Positions 25,368 to 33,492 of a stretch of DNA of 64,000 nt are shown in pieces (the first letter of the stretch is position 1; each line of letters begins with the position of its first letter). Under the pieces are notes generated by a model. It saw nothing but the letters and a program-made list of their open reading frames with translations, was not told the origin of the DNA and ran no database searches. A program made the position numbers and the translations under genes. This stretch comes from Roseateles saccharophilus (GTDB lineage: Bacteria; Pseudomonadota; Gammaproteobacteria; Burkholderiales; Burkholderiaceae_C), in the NCBI RefSeq assembly GCF_004342485.1, contig NZ_SMBU01000001.1, forward strand, positions 186,001 through 250,000, read 5' to 3'.

Positions 25368-27467
25368 TCAAGCCAGTACGGACTGGCCGGCAAAGTCGTC
25401 CTCATTGATCGGCTCTGAGATCAGGTAGCCCTGAATCAGATCCACTCCGCAGCGCCTGAGGACTTGGAGCTCGCCAACCGTCTCCACACCTTCAGCAGTG
25501 ACGGTGAGACCCAAGCTGTGACCCAGGTCGACGATGGCGTTGAGCAGGTTCTGCCTGCGGGTGTCGTGATCGACGTTGCTGACGAAGCTCCGGTCGATCT
25601 TGAGTTCCTGAACCGGCAGGCGCTGCAGGTAGGCCAGCGATGACTGGCCTGTCCCGAAGTCATCCAGCGCCAGGGTGACGCCGACCGCACGGAGCGCCGT
25701 GAGCACCTTCACCGGACCATTGCCAGAGGCCAGGAGTCCGCTCTCCGTCACCTCCAGCTGCAGTCGCGACGGATCGACGCCGCCCGCCTCAAGCTGGGTG
25801 GCAAGCCACGCCGGCAGATCGGTGTCCAGGAGATCAAGCGTCGATATGTTCACGGCGAGGTAGCAGCCTGGCGCCTGAAGGGCAGGCAGATGGGCCAGGT
25901 TGCGGATCGCACGGCGCAGCATCCAGCGGGTGAGGTCCCGAATGCGCCCCGTCTGCTCAGCGAACGGGATGAACTCGCCCGGGCTGATGAACCCGCGGGT
26001 CGGGTGCTGCCAACGAACCAGTGCTTCGGCACCAACGAGCGCCCCACTGACGGCGTCCACCTTGGGCTGAAGGAACTGGCGCAGGTGATCCTGTTCAACC
26101 GCCACGCGCAAGGCAGAGAGCAAGCTGAGGTGACTTTCCCGTGCCCGCTCCCAGCGCGGGTCAAAACGCATGCAACGGACCTTCGCTCGCTTGGCCTCGT
26201 ACATCGCTGCCTCGGCGCGCTGCAGCAACAGGTCGATGCCAGATCCTTGCGCGGCGGGGTCGGCACAGTCGGCTGGGAACATCGCAGCCCCGAGGGTCAC
26301 GGCGACATCCAAGGTATGCCCCCGCCAGTCCAGGCTGTGTTCCAGATCGGCCTGGAGCCGCGAGATTCGGGGACTCACATCGTGGTCAGCCTCGATGGGC
26401 AGCAGCGCGACGAGCGCGCCACCACTCAGTCGGCCCAGCACGGACTGCTGGTCGCACGCATCCCGAAGGCGCGACGCAAGCACCTTGAGCAGCGCATCTC
26501 CCGCCTCGAATCCCAGTACGGCGTTGATGCTCTTGAGCCGGTCAACGTCCAGACAGATCAGCAGCGCCATGGAGCCCTGCTGATCGCGTTGATGCAGCAG
26601 CGCCTGGCCCTCGCGCAGGAAGCGCGTTCGGCCCGGTAGCCGGGTGAGTGCCTCGGTCTCTGCAGCGTCGACTCGTGCCGCCTCGCGATCGGCCACCGCT
26701 TGCGCGAGCTGGTTCAAGGATCGGCTCAAGGCACCGACCTCGTCGCGCGCCCTGTCGTCCAGCCGATGCTCGTAGTGCCCGGCAGCGATTCGCTGGGCGC
26801 TGGTCTTCGTCAGCGCCAACGGCCTCACGATGCCGCGGGCGACAAGGGCGGACAGGGTCAAGCCGAGCACGAGCGCGGCGGTGCACAGGGCGAGCACGAT
26901 CTGGCGGTCCCGCGCCACAAGCTCCTGCAACGCCACCGCGTTGTGGTCCAACTCGGCCTGCTCCGCTTCGTTGTACCTGCCCAAGGCCTCGACGAGCGCG
27001 GTGAGCGAAGCCTCGGTGCGACCACCGATGGCCCGCCGGGCGGCAAGCAGATCGTCCGCCTCGATCAGATCCACGGTGTTCGCGTAGTCCGCCCTGAACG
27101 CTCGCAACCGCTCTTCGACGACGGGAAAGACCGTGTGCACGCGCTCGGCGACGTTCGCGAGGCGGAGCATCGCCACGGCCTCATCCAGCCTGCGGTTTGC
27201 TTCGTCGATGGCCTTGTAGGCGGCTACACGACCCTCGCGGGGCGCACCGATCAGGACAAGAAGTTTGCGGGCTGCGATCTCCGCGTTCATGTTGACGCTT
27301 TGAGACCGGGCCAGCGTCTGCTGCCGATGTTCGACAGCCTCGCGCATGCTCCGCGACAGATCGTCTAGCCGCTTGATGCTGACGCCCGCCAGAGACAGGG
27401 TCAGCAGCAGCAGTGCCGCATTGCTCAGCTGAAGCCGAACACCGATTCGCAGATCGCCGAACCTCAC
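25368..27467 (-). CDS. Membrane GGDEF-EAL protein with degenerate GGDEF; probable c-di-GMP phosphodiesterase
   Basis: A 699-aa protein with TM1 near 15-30, a periplasmic four-helix-type sensor, TM2 near 193-212, HAMP, GGDEF and EAL domains. The diguanylate cyclase motif is replaced by SGGAL (in RLSGGALVALL), so cyclase activity is unlikely. The EAL domain keeps its key residues: EALVRW, the N of AVNIS, the E of LEVTES, DDFGTG, the K of LKIDRSF and TAEGVE. It is therefore probably a phosphodiesterase controlled by its sensor or by GTP binding to the dead GGDEF. GTG start at 27467 with GAGG upstream. It ends 24 bases before the receptor gene and is probably co-transcribed with it. Confidence 0.9.
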   Translation of the reverse strand: MRFGDLRIGVRLQLSNAALLLLTLSLAGVSIKRLDDLSRSMREAVEHRQQTLARSQSVNMNAEIAARKLLVLIGAPREGRVAAYKAIDEANRRLDEAVAMLRLANVAERVHTVFPVVEERLRAFRADYANTVDLIEADDLLAARRAIGGRTEASLTALVEALGRYNEAEQAELDHNAVALQELVARDRQIVLALCTAALVLGLTLSALVARGIVRPLALTKTSAQRIAAGHYEHRLDDRARDEVGALSRSLNQLAQAVADREAARVDAAETEALTRLPGRTRFLREGQALLHQRDQQGSMALLICLDVDRLKSINAVLGFEAGDALLKVLASRLRDACDQQSVLGRLSGGALVALLPIEADHDVSPRISRLQADLEHSLDWRGHTLDVAVTLGAAMFPADCADPAAQGSGIDLLLQRAEAAMYEAKRAKVRCMRFDPRWERARESHLSLLSALRVAVEQDHLRQFLQPKVDAVSGALVGAEALVRWQHPTRGFISPGEFIPFAEQTGRIRDLTRWMLRRAIRNLAHLPALQAPGCYLAVNISTLDLLDTDLPAWLATQLEAGGVDPSRLQLEVTESGLLASGNGPVKVLTALRAVGVTLALDDFGTGQSSLAYLQRLPVQELKIDRSFVSNVDHDTRRQNLLNAIVDLGHSLGLTVTAEGVETVGELQVLRRCGVDLIQGYLISEPINEDDFAGQSVLA

Positions 27468-27748
27468 GCTCTGCCTCGCCCCATCAGGCGGATGCCTGAC
27501 ATGCAGGCCTTGGGTTTCCCGCGCACCATTGGTACGTCTCCTCCCCGTAGTACAGATATGGCATTCGCGCCGCTGCTGCGACGTCTTAGCCGAGGCCCAG
27601 ACAGTCGCCTAGAAAGAGGTCTTCCTTACAGCGCACATCCGGATTTCCAGCCCACCCCAACCGAGGCGAAAGCCGCCTCGATCGAGGGGGCGCATTGGCA
27701 CGACGGGCACCGTCAACTTGGACATGCTGACGGCGCCGTCGCGCGGAC

Positions 27749-28078
27749 TTACATCCCTGCGTCGCGGCATGCCTGCTGCGCGGCTTCGTACTCGGCCTGG
27801 CGCTTGGCCGTGATGTAGGGCGACGTCGTCGCGCGAGGGCCATGGTCGAGCTGCTTGGATGGCGCCGGAGGCGGGCAGGTCATGTGGTCATGCGCGGGCT
27901 GAGCGGTCGCCGGCGCGGACGCAGCCGCCGATGCGGGCGCCTCCGCCTGCTGCTGGACATAGGCCGTTTGCTTGGCCTTGCGAGCCAGCTCGATGGTTGC
28001 CCAATCGGGGCCGGCAAAGGCGGAGATGGCCGAGCCGAGCATCAGGCCGGCGACGAGCAGTTGGGTGAACTTCTTCAT
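27749..28078 (-). CDS. Exported hypothetical protein of the copper locus (109 aa)
   Basis: The N-terminus MKKFTQLLVAGLMLGSAISAFA is a standard Sec signal peptide, so the mature 87-aa protein is periplasmic. It has an Ala/Pro-rich linker and one small His/Cys/Met patch (AHDHMTCPPP) that could bind a metal. The C-terminal half is charged and helical (ITAKRQAEYEAAQQACRDAG). It is last in a minus-strand operon of CzcE-like and CopL-like genes, which suggests a role in copper or other metal handling. Family not recognised. Confidence 0.7.
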   Translation of the reverse strand: MKKFTQLLVAGLMLGSAISAFAGPDWATIELARKAKQTAYVQQQAEAPASAAASAPATAQPAHDHMTCPPPAPSKQLDHGPRATTSPYITAKRQAEYEAAQQACRDAGM

Positions 28079-28135
28079 GATGAGCTTTGAATCAGGGTTG
28101 AACGGTGGGTCGATGAGGCGTTGGGCTGACCGGGA

Positions 28136-28567
28136 TCAGTTGCCTTCGATGGCTGCATTGCGGGAGACGTACACGGTGACGCCCTGCGAGCCCGGCGTGC
28201 CGGCCGGTGCGATGCGATCCAACGTGAAGGGGCGCTGGGGCACACCGTCGAAGCGCCAGGCGAAGGCCTTGGCGTCGCCGCCGTCACCGACGACGAACCG
28301 AACGCTTTCCATCCGCGTGACATTGACCCAGTGCGTGTGGTCGTCGATGTGGATCGTGCGATCGGCTTGATCCAGCGACACCGGCACACCGAGAGGGTTC
28401 TTGATGCCGGAGGTGGCAGGTGCGGCAGCGGAGCCGGCATCACCAGCGCTGGTGCCGGTGCCAACTTGCGGATGGGTGTACTGGCGGGGGTTGATGTGGG
28501 CCTGGGCGCTAGAGAGCGCAAGGCCGAAAGCGACTGCGGAAACGAGGGTGCGAATAGCGGTGTTCAT
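28136..28567 (-). CDS. CzcE-like periplasmic metal-binding protein (copy 1)
   Basis: CzcE proteins are small periplasmic copper-binding proteins with a beta fold. The 143-aa product has a signal peptide (MNTAIRTLVSAVAFGLALSS...AQA) and the family core: DRTIHIDDHTHWVNVTRMES, FAWRFDG, IAPAG and GVTVYVSRN. The linker after the signal is Gly/Ala-rich. Start at 28567 is chosen because AAGGAAG precedes that ATG; a longer frame to 28621 lacks support. It lies 40 bases after the second copy on the same strand, so the two are tandem paralogues in one operon; a third copy is at 32720. Confidence 0.82.
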   Translation of the reverse strand: MNTAIRTLVSAVAFGLALSSAQAHINPRQYTHPQVGTGTSAGDAGSAAAPATSGIKNPLGVPVSLDQADRTIHIDDHTHWVNVTRMESVRFVVGDGGDAKAFAWRFDGVPQRPFTLDRIAPAGTPGSQGVTVYVSRNAAIEGN

Positions 28568-28607
28568 GAGTACTTCCTTGGTTCGTGTTGTGGGGTGGGA
28601 CAGCGGC

Positions 28608-28964
28608 TTAGCGCCCGCCATCGACCTGTTCGTTGCGCGCCACGTAGACGATCACCTCATGGCTGCCGACCGCGTCGGCCGGTGCGATCTGGTCCAGCTT
28701 CACCCAGCGTTGGGGCAGGCCGTCGAAGCGCCAGGTGAAGGTCTTGGCGTCCGGGCCGCTACCGACTTCGAAGCGGACGGTCTCCATCCGCTTGACGTTG
28801 ACCCAGCGTGTCTTGGCGTCGATGTGGACGGTGCGATCAGCCTGCTCTTGCGAAGCGGGGGAGCCGAGCAGGTCGTTCATGCGGGGCATGGCTTGCACGG
28901 GGCCGCTCGAGTAGGCAAGCGCGCTGATGGCGGCGGTGACGAAGGTGGCGACGATGGTCTTCAT
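28608..28964 (-). CDS. CzcE-like periplasmic metal-binding protein (copy 2)
   Basis: 118 aa with signal peptide MKTIVATFVTAAISALAY...VQA. The core repeats the CzcE pattern: DRTVHIDAKTRWVNVKRMET, FTWRFDG, LDQIAPAD and EVIVYVARN. AGGAAA lies before the ATG. It sits between the FCRWLH-tailed gene and CzcE-like copy 1. Three such paralogues in one copper island probably differ in metal affinity or partner, but that cannot be judged from sequence. Confidence 0.82.
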   Translation of the reverse strand: MKTIVATFVTAAISALAYSSGPVQAMPRMNDLLGSPASQEQADRTVHIDAKTRWVNVKRMETVRFEVGSGPDAKTFTWRFDGLPQRWVKLDQIAPADAVGSHEVIVYVARNEQVDGGR

Positions 28965-29036
28965 GATTGATTTCCTGTAGGTAAGAAGTAGCGAAAAGGT
29001 CTGGATGTCGGGAGTGCGGGGAACTGCTTGCAGGAG

Positions 29037-29510
29037 TCAATGAAGCCAACGACAGAAAGCGATGCGAACAGGCAGCGGCAAGGGCGGAGCGCTGGCGATA
29101 GCGCCCGAACAGCTGGTGTGGGGGATCGTGTGCAGGACCGCCAGGTCACAGGCGGCGATCGGCGGAACGAAGGTGCCGGCGCTCCCGGGCTCTGCGGTTT
29201 CGACGCAAGGACAGTCCGCGCACGGCGTGTCCTCGTTCACAAAGGCGGTAGCAGAGGGCCCCGGTGAAGTTGCTGCAAGGCCTTGGGTGTCGGTGCGCTT
29301 TGCATCGAGAGCGCTGGCCTGGACACCAGCACCGGACATCAGCAGCGCAGCCACTGAGGCTGCAGACAGCCGCTGCACGTACGAGACACAAGTCGCCGCC
29401 AGCGCGCGTGATCCGGCTGGAAAACGCAGCAACTGCGTGCGAGCTTTGCGCACGCCGGGCGACAGCGCGCTTGCCTGGCTATCGCCGGGCGCGATGGATT
29501 GGGGGTTCAT
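29037..29510 (-). CDS. Hypothetical protein with C-terminal FCRWLH motif (copy 1)
   Basis: A 157-aa product with a hydrophobic stretch (SAASVAALLMSGAGVQASA, about 49-67) that may be an internal signal or anchor, then a region with CADCPC and scattered cysteines. It ends PVRIAFCRWLH. The same C-terminal string, with conservative changes, ends the otherwise unlike protein at 33130-33492 in the second copper operon. Position in both operons is similar (next to CzcE-like genes). The Cys/His tail could pass a metal ion or be a sorting tag. Not recognised as a named family. The start is uncertain: the basic N-terminal 48 residues may not be translated. Confidence 0.6.
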   Translation of the reverse strand: MNPQSIAPGDSQASALSPGVRKARTQLLRFPAGSRALAATCVSYVQRLSAASVAALLMSGAGVQASALDAKRTDTQGLAATSPGPSATAFVNEDTPCADCPCVETAEPGSAGTFVPPIAACDLAVLHTIPHTSCSGAIASAPPLPLPVRIAFCRWLH

Positions 29511-29631
29511 GACTGCTCCTGCAGGGACCCGAGGGCCGGCGTCCTGCCCGCGGGGACGCGGGGCGATGGACGCGCTCGAAGAACGCGACGCGCACGGTGA
29601 TCACGTGCCGCGCGTGGACGAGCTCAGGAGG

Positions 29632-30036
29632 TCAAGTGCGCAGTACGCAGTGCAGGATGGCGTGCGGCGGTGGCGGCACATCCAGGAGGGGATCCGTGGC
29701 AGCGACGGCTTGTGCGCCAGCAGTGTCGGCTTCAACACCGGTCAAGACGTAGAACAGGCCAGGCGTGGGCTGCGCGATCACCGGGGCGGGCGAGGCGTCG
29801 TTGGCCTGCTGCCCAGTCTTGCAATGCTCCGCGCACAGGTTCGGCGCCTTGTGATCCAGGTCACCAGCGCCATGAGAGGCCGCGTCGACAACTTGCTCCA
29901 GGGCGTGCACCGGGGCATGTGCGCTCCCGTATTCACCCGTCGGGCAGGCGTAGCTGGCCACCGCGAACTGCGCAAACAAGACCAAGCCGATCAGCACACG
30001 GCAGATCAGTTGGTTCAGGGCGCGGGTGAATCTCAT
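29632..30036 (-). CDS. CopL-like small exported copper-locus protein (copy 1)
   Basis: A 134-aa product that starts with a basic and then hydrophobic segment (ICRVLIGLVLFAQFAVASYA, about 10-29) ending in CP, so it is exported or membrane-anchored. Cysteine/histidine motifs follow: NLCAEHCKTGQQ in the middle and PPPPHAILHCVLRT at the very end. The protein at 40197-40589 shares all three blocks, so these are paralogues, each first in a copper operon behind a CueR-type promoter. Small Cys/His proteins of this kind (CopL-like) are common leaders of copper operons in Burkholderiales and Xanthomonas; the exact family name is not certain. Confidence 0.72.
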   Translation of the reverse strand: MRFTRALNQLICRVLIGLVLFAQFAVASYACPTGEYGSAHAPVHALEQVVDAASHGAGDLDHKAPNLCAEHCKTGQQANDASPAPVIAQPTPGLFYVLTGVEADTAGAQAVAATDPLLDVPPPPHAILHCVLRT

Positions 30037-30110
30037 ATCAGAGCAAGGTTGTCGGCGACTGGCGAGGGATAAGCGGTGCCGAAGGGCGGGGCTTGGCTGC
30101 GATGTACGTA

Positions 30111-30141
30111 AGTCTTGGCCTTTCAACGGTGGCAAGGTCAA
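30111..30141 (-). promoter_or_regulatory. CueR/MerR-type promoter of the first copper operon
   Basis: Minus strand: -35 TTGACC (30141-30136), 19-bp spacer, -10 AAGACT (30116-30111). The spacer region has the dyad CCTT-N11-AAGG, the same geometry as known CueR sites. The over-long spacer is the hallmark of MerR-family activation. The predicted transcript starts about 70 bases before the CopL-like gene. Confidence 0.75.
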
Positions 30142-30230
30142 GTGCTTTTTGGAGTCGGCAGCAATTTCCTGAGAAATTTCACGGACGACGCCCGTCGCCG
30201 AGCTGGCCAAAATCAGCCAAGCGACGCCGC

Positions 30231-31397
30231 CTACCTGTCGAGCGACGGGCCGCCCTCGCGTTCAATCTGCGGCGGCAGGTCTTTGCTGAGCTGCTGACGG
30301 TGCTCGACCAGGCGCTGCTCCCACAGTGCTTTGGCCTGCGCCACCAAACTCTTCACCGGTACCACCTCTCTGCCAGCTGAGATTCCCAGCACAGTCAAGG
30401 GCACGATCGACTGCTGCGCCGCGAGATCGTCCACGAACTTCAGCACCGCCGCGCTCGTGCTGAATTCCCCATGCGCAGAGTCACCGGCCAGGCGCAACAG
30501 CGTCTCTTGAAACCGCGTCCCCCCATCACCGAGATCGATCTTGCAAGTCGAGGCGACTTTCGGCATGACCTGGGCCAACTTGTCCACGGTAGTGGATGCA
30601 AAGAACCAGAATGAGGCCGACCCCATTGCGTAGAGGCCGAAGGACCCAGATCCAGGGACGTGCACGGCCCTGAGTGCTTCGAGCTGCGTGCCCCCGGCAG
30701 CATTCGGCTCGCGGTAGACGTCCATCACCATGGAAGACGGATCGTCGGCCTGCTTCATCTGCACCCAAAACAGTCGGACGCCGCCACGTGGCACCAGGCC
30801 AGTTCCTGACACAAGGATCAGCAGGTCCGCACCGACGGAAACCTCCTTGAGCGCCGGCTTGCGGTTCTGGAAAATGTGCCCGACGGCAACGTTGACGACC
30901 GAGCCTATGTGCTTTTGGGCGTTCGCGAGTTCGGACTCCAGCGCATGGACGAAGTCAGCGGTCATGCCGTCCTCGTTCTTCGCTTGGTCGATCGCTTTCG
31001 ATCCGCTGAGCGAGGCTTGGGTCAGCGCCCAGTACAGACCGGCGGGATGGATCCCGCCCCTGAAAAGTGCAGGATCGCCGAGACGGCCTCGCCGGCCTGT
31101 CATCGCCTGCCAGAGCTGCCAGGTGTTCAGCACGAACTGCCGTGGAAAGTAGACAGGTGACAGCTCAACGAGGTAGTGGTCAGTCCACTCTGCAAGGTCC
31201 AATTGAGCATTGGCATCGACAAGATCTTCCTTGGCAACGGTCAGCTTGTTCTGCAACTGCTCAGCGTTCTTGCGCGATTCCTCTAACTCGCTCGAAACCC
31301 CGGTGGCGGTGGTCTCACTGGCTTCGAGCTGACTGGCTGGAACTGCCCCCACCAGAGACAGCAGCCACACAAATATCCTCTTCAGTACGTCGACCAT
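30231..31397 (-). CDS. Uncharacterised coiled-coil protein (388 aa)
   Basis: Not recognised. The N-terminus has a hydrophobic segment (LKRIFVWLLSLVGAVPASQL, about 4-23) that could be an uncleaved anchor or signal. A coiled coil follows (about 36-70, SSELEESRKNAEQLQNKLTV). The rest is a mixed globular domain (SVGADLLILVSGTGLVPRGG; GLYAMGSASFWFF). ATG at 31397 starts this form; the frame continues up to 31487. It lies between the two copper operons but has no metal motif and a different amino-acid character, so it may be an unrelated cargo gene. The C-terminus is highly charged. Confidence 0.65.
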   Translation of the reverse strand: MVDVLKRIFVWLLSLVGAVPASQLEASETTATGVSSELEESRKNAEQLQNKLTVAKEDLVDANAQLDLAEWTDHYLVELSPVYFPRQFVLNTWQLWQAMTGRRGRLGDPALFRGGIHPAGLYWALTQASLSGSKAIDQAKNEDGMTADFVHALESELANAQKHIGSVVNVAVGHIFQNRKPALKEVSVGADLLILVSGTGLVPRGGVRLFWVQMKQADDPSSMVMDVYREPNAAGGTQLEALRAVHVPGSGSFGLYAMGSASFWFFASTTVDKLAQVMPKVASTCKIDLGDGGTRFQETLLRLAGDSAHGEFSTSAAVLKFVDDLAAQQSIVPLTVLGISAGREVVPVKSLVAQAKALWEQRLVEHRQQLSKDLPPQIEREGGPSLDR

Positions 31398-31510
31398 GAC
31401 AGATGCCGGCATCAAGGGCCGGGCGAGTTGTTGTTGTGTCAGACGGAGGGTTTCCTCGGCACCTCCGCCACCAAACCTACCAATCAAGCGTACCCGGTGC
31501 CGAGCCGGAC

Positions 31511-31975
31511 CTACTTCTTCCCCTCGCGCAGAAGCCCTTTGCGACCCGCGGGCGGACCTGCAGCGGGTTCTTCGTCGGGCTCACCTTCGCTTGAAGCAAG
31601 CTTCTTGAGGATGGGGCAATCCGGCCGCTCGTCCCCTTGGCAGCAGTCGAGCATCTCGCGCACCACGGCTTGCATGGCGTGGATCTCATCCAGCTTGGCC
31701 TGCAGCTCTGCAAGGTGCTTCTGGGCGACGGCCCGGACCTGTCGGCTTGAACGCTCACGGTTTTGCCAAAGGCTCAGCAGGTCGCGAATCTGCTCGATGG
31801 AAAACCCGGTGTCCCTGGCGCGCCGGATGAAGCGCAGCGTGTGCACATCCTGGCTCGAATACTGTCGGTATCCCGACGCCGCACGCGCGGCGGCAGGAAG
31901 CAGGTTGACGCTTTCGTAGTGGCGAATCATCTTGGCGGAAACGCCGGATGCGTTAGCGGCTTCACCGATGTTCAT
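31511..31975 (-). CDS. cueR: CueR-type copper-responsive MerR regulator
   Basis: CueR senses Cu(I), Ag(I) or Au(I) and untwists promoters with 19-bp spacers. The 154-aa product has the winged-helix N-terminus MNIGEAANASGVSAKMIRHY and the metal loop CCQGDERPDC. The metal-binding cysteines fall at 112 and 120, the same numbers as in E. coli CueR, with no mercury-type third cysteine. The tail is charged and longer than in E. coli. Start at 31975 follows GAGGAG. It is the last gene of the cus operon, so it is probably made with its targets; three matching promoters occur in the window. Confidence 0.9.
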   Translation of the reverse strand: MNIGEAANASGVSAKMIRHYESVNLLPAAARAASGYRQYSSQDVHTLRFIRRARDTGFSIEQIRDLLSLWQNRERSSRQVRAVAQKHLAELQAKLDEIHAMQAVVREMLDCCQGDERPDCPILKKLASSEGEPDEEPAAGPPAGRKGLLREGKK

Positions 31976-32057
31976 GTGGGGCTCCTCGATGGGGAGTTCG
32001 CAAGTTGAAGTTGACGGCTGTCGGCTGGGGCCATACGGACCTGACAGATGTCCAGGC

Positions 32058-32279
32058 TCACGGCCGTGCCCTCCGGCGGCGCTGCGTCTCTTTGCGTCTT
32101 CGGTCGCGGCGCTGGCGGAGTCGTTTTTCACGGCGGGCGATGAACCAGACCATCAAGACGAGGGCGGCCACCCCGATCAGCCAGAAGACCAGCAGACTCG
32201 TGACGAGCTGTCTGGGAACGCAGCGACCCGCCACCAGGATCAGGTCCGACGTCCCCGCGCAATCGGGGTGGATGGGCAT
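32058..32279 (-). CDS. Small single-TM protein (73 aa)
   Basis: A short protein with an N-terminal stretch carrying two cysteines (HPDCAGTSD and GRCVP), one membrane helix (LVTSLLVFWLIGVAALVLMVWFI, about 25-47) and a very basic tail rich in Arg. The ATG overlaps the cusF stop (TGATG), so it is translationally coupled to cusF. The N-terminus would face the periplasm by the positive-inside rule, placing the cysteines where copper is handled. Family not recognised. Confidence 0.6.
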   Translation of the reverse strand: MPIHPDCAGTSDLILVAGRCVPRQLVTSLLVFWLIGVAALVLMVWFIARREKRLRQRRDRRRKETQRRRRARP

Positions 32280-32626
32280 CACTTCACGGCAGTGACCACG
32301 TAGCCAGCGCTGCCTTGCTGAAAGTCGAACTCGATGGCCTTATCGACCGCCGCCTTGTCCAGCAGCATCTTGTCCTTGACCAGGAAGCCCATCGTCATGG
32401 CCGGCCAGCCCAAGCTCTTGACCGGCCCGTGGGCGATGGTGAGCACGCCGGCCTTGGCGTCGATCTTCTTCACAACGCCGGTCGCGTGATGGGACTGCGA
32501 CTTGGTCTGGCCCGCGGCAGGCATGCCGTCCATCGGCATGTCCTTCATCGGGTCCGATGCCCATGCGGCGGCGGCGGCAGAAGAGAGCGCGGCAATCAGG
32601 GTCAGTGTGGCGAGGTTGATCTTCAT
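32279..32626 (-). CDS. cusF: CusF-like periplasmic copper chaperone
   Basis: CusF carries Cu(I)/Ag(I) to the CusCBA pump. The 115-aa product has a signal peptide (to about WAS, 24), a Met-rich linker (DPMKDMPMDGMP), then the small beta-barrel: HHATGVVKKIDAKAG and LGWPAMTMGF, which holds the Trp and two Met metal ligands with the His in the first block. Order in the operon (after a CzcE-like gene, before the small TM gene) fits. The CusB protein of this locus carries a second CusF-like domain at its C-terminus. Confidence 0.9.
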   Translation of the reverse strand: MKINLATLTLIAALSSAAAAAWASDPMKDMPMDGMPAAGQTKSQSHHATGVVKKIDAKAGVLTIAHGPVKSLGWPAMTMGFLVKDKMLLDKAAVDKAIEFDFQQGSAGYVVTAVK

Positions 32627-32719
32627 TGAGTTGTTTCCTTTGGAGGTTTGGGGCGCCGCGGCAGCACTTGTGACCGCGGCTGGACTACCGGCGTGGAGCT
32701 CGGTCTGGTGGGTGGAAGT

Positions 32720-33070
32720 TCAGTAGGCGTCGATCAAGTCGCTTCGGTCCATGTAGACCGTGATGTCCTGTGCGCCGATGAGGGCCGCAGCGGGCGGGAT
32801 CCGGCTCAGCTTGAACGGCAGCTGCGGCGCTCCATCGAAGCGCCAGCCAAAGGACCTAGCGTCGTTGCCCTGGCCGACGACAAAGCGGATGGCTTCCATC
32901 TGCTTCACGTTGACCCAGCGCGTATGGGAGTCGATGTGGATCGCGCGCTGGGTCTGCTCGACGGGGACCTGGACGCCCGACGGATCGGTCGCAGGACTTT
33001 GGGCAGCAGCGCTGGACCAGGCAGCCGCGCATACGGCGATTGCGACGATGGATTGAGGGAGGGACTTCAT
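32720..33070 (-). CDS. CzcE-like periplasmic metal-binding protein (copy 3)
   Basis: 116 aa. Signal peptide MKSLPQSIVAIAVCAAAWSS...AQ, then the CzcE core: QRAIHIDSHTRWVNVKQMEA, FGWRFDG, LSRIPPA and DITVYMDRSD. The start at 33070 is where the signal peptide begins; the frame runs on upstream without support. It is the only CzcE-like gene in the second copper operon, following the second FCRWLH-tailed gene as copy 2 follows the first. Confidence 0.82.
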   Translation of the reverse strand: MKSLPQSIVAIAVCAAAWSSAAAQSPATDPSGVQVPVEQTQRAIHIDSHTRWVNVKQMEAIRFVVGQGNDARSFGWRFDGAPQLPFKLSRIPPAAALIGAQDITVYMDRSDLIDAY

Positions 33071-33129
33071 GTGTTCACCTGTCAGTTGAATGGCGAGATA
33101 GCGGATGGGTTCTCTGGGCTGGCCCCGCC

Positions 33130-33492
33130 CTAGTGGAGCCACCGGCAGAACGTGACGCGCAACGGCTGACACGGGCGGTCGCCCGCCGCAGGCGCGTCTG
33201 CGTGCTCTTCCTGTCGCGCAAGGGCGTACCGAACGCCGGGAGGCGTGGACAACGACGGCGTGCTTTGAGCCGGCCCATCGGCGAGGCGCGGCGGCTGGCA
33301 GGCTGCGCACTGCCGACGGTCCTCGGCAGGAGCAAGCCCGGACGCCTTCGCCGCGGAGGATGTCGCTGCAACCGAAGGTCCCTGCGCGGTCGGACCATTG
33401 ATGTCCTGGGCATCAGCCCGCGACCAGAGCAGCACCGTCAGCGCCATTGCGCACAGACCTCGCATGGCCGGAAGGCGCGTTGCTTCACGCAT
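33130..33492 (-). CDS. Hypothetical protein with C-terminal FCRWLH motif (copy 2)
   Basis: 120 aa with a signal peptide-like N-terminus ([19 protein letters not shown] from the second Met), a Pro/Ala-rich body with a CAAC motif ([10 protein letters not shown]), and the C-terminus [11 protein letters not shown]. Only the last 11 residues resemble the protein at 29037-29510 (PVRIAFCRWLH). Its ATG overlaps the cusA stop by 8 bases, so it is made with the pump. A free Cys-Arg-Trp-Leu-His tail on an exported protein of a copper operon suggests metal binding or docking to a shared partner. Confidence 0.65.
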   Translation of the reverse strand: MREATRLPAMRGLCAMALTVLLWSRADAQDINGPTAQGPSVAATSSAAKASGLAPAEDRRQCAACQPPRLADGPAQSTPSLSTPPGVRYALARQEEHADAPAAGDRPCQPLRVTFCRWLH

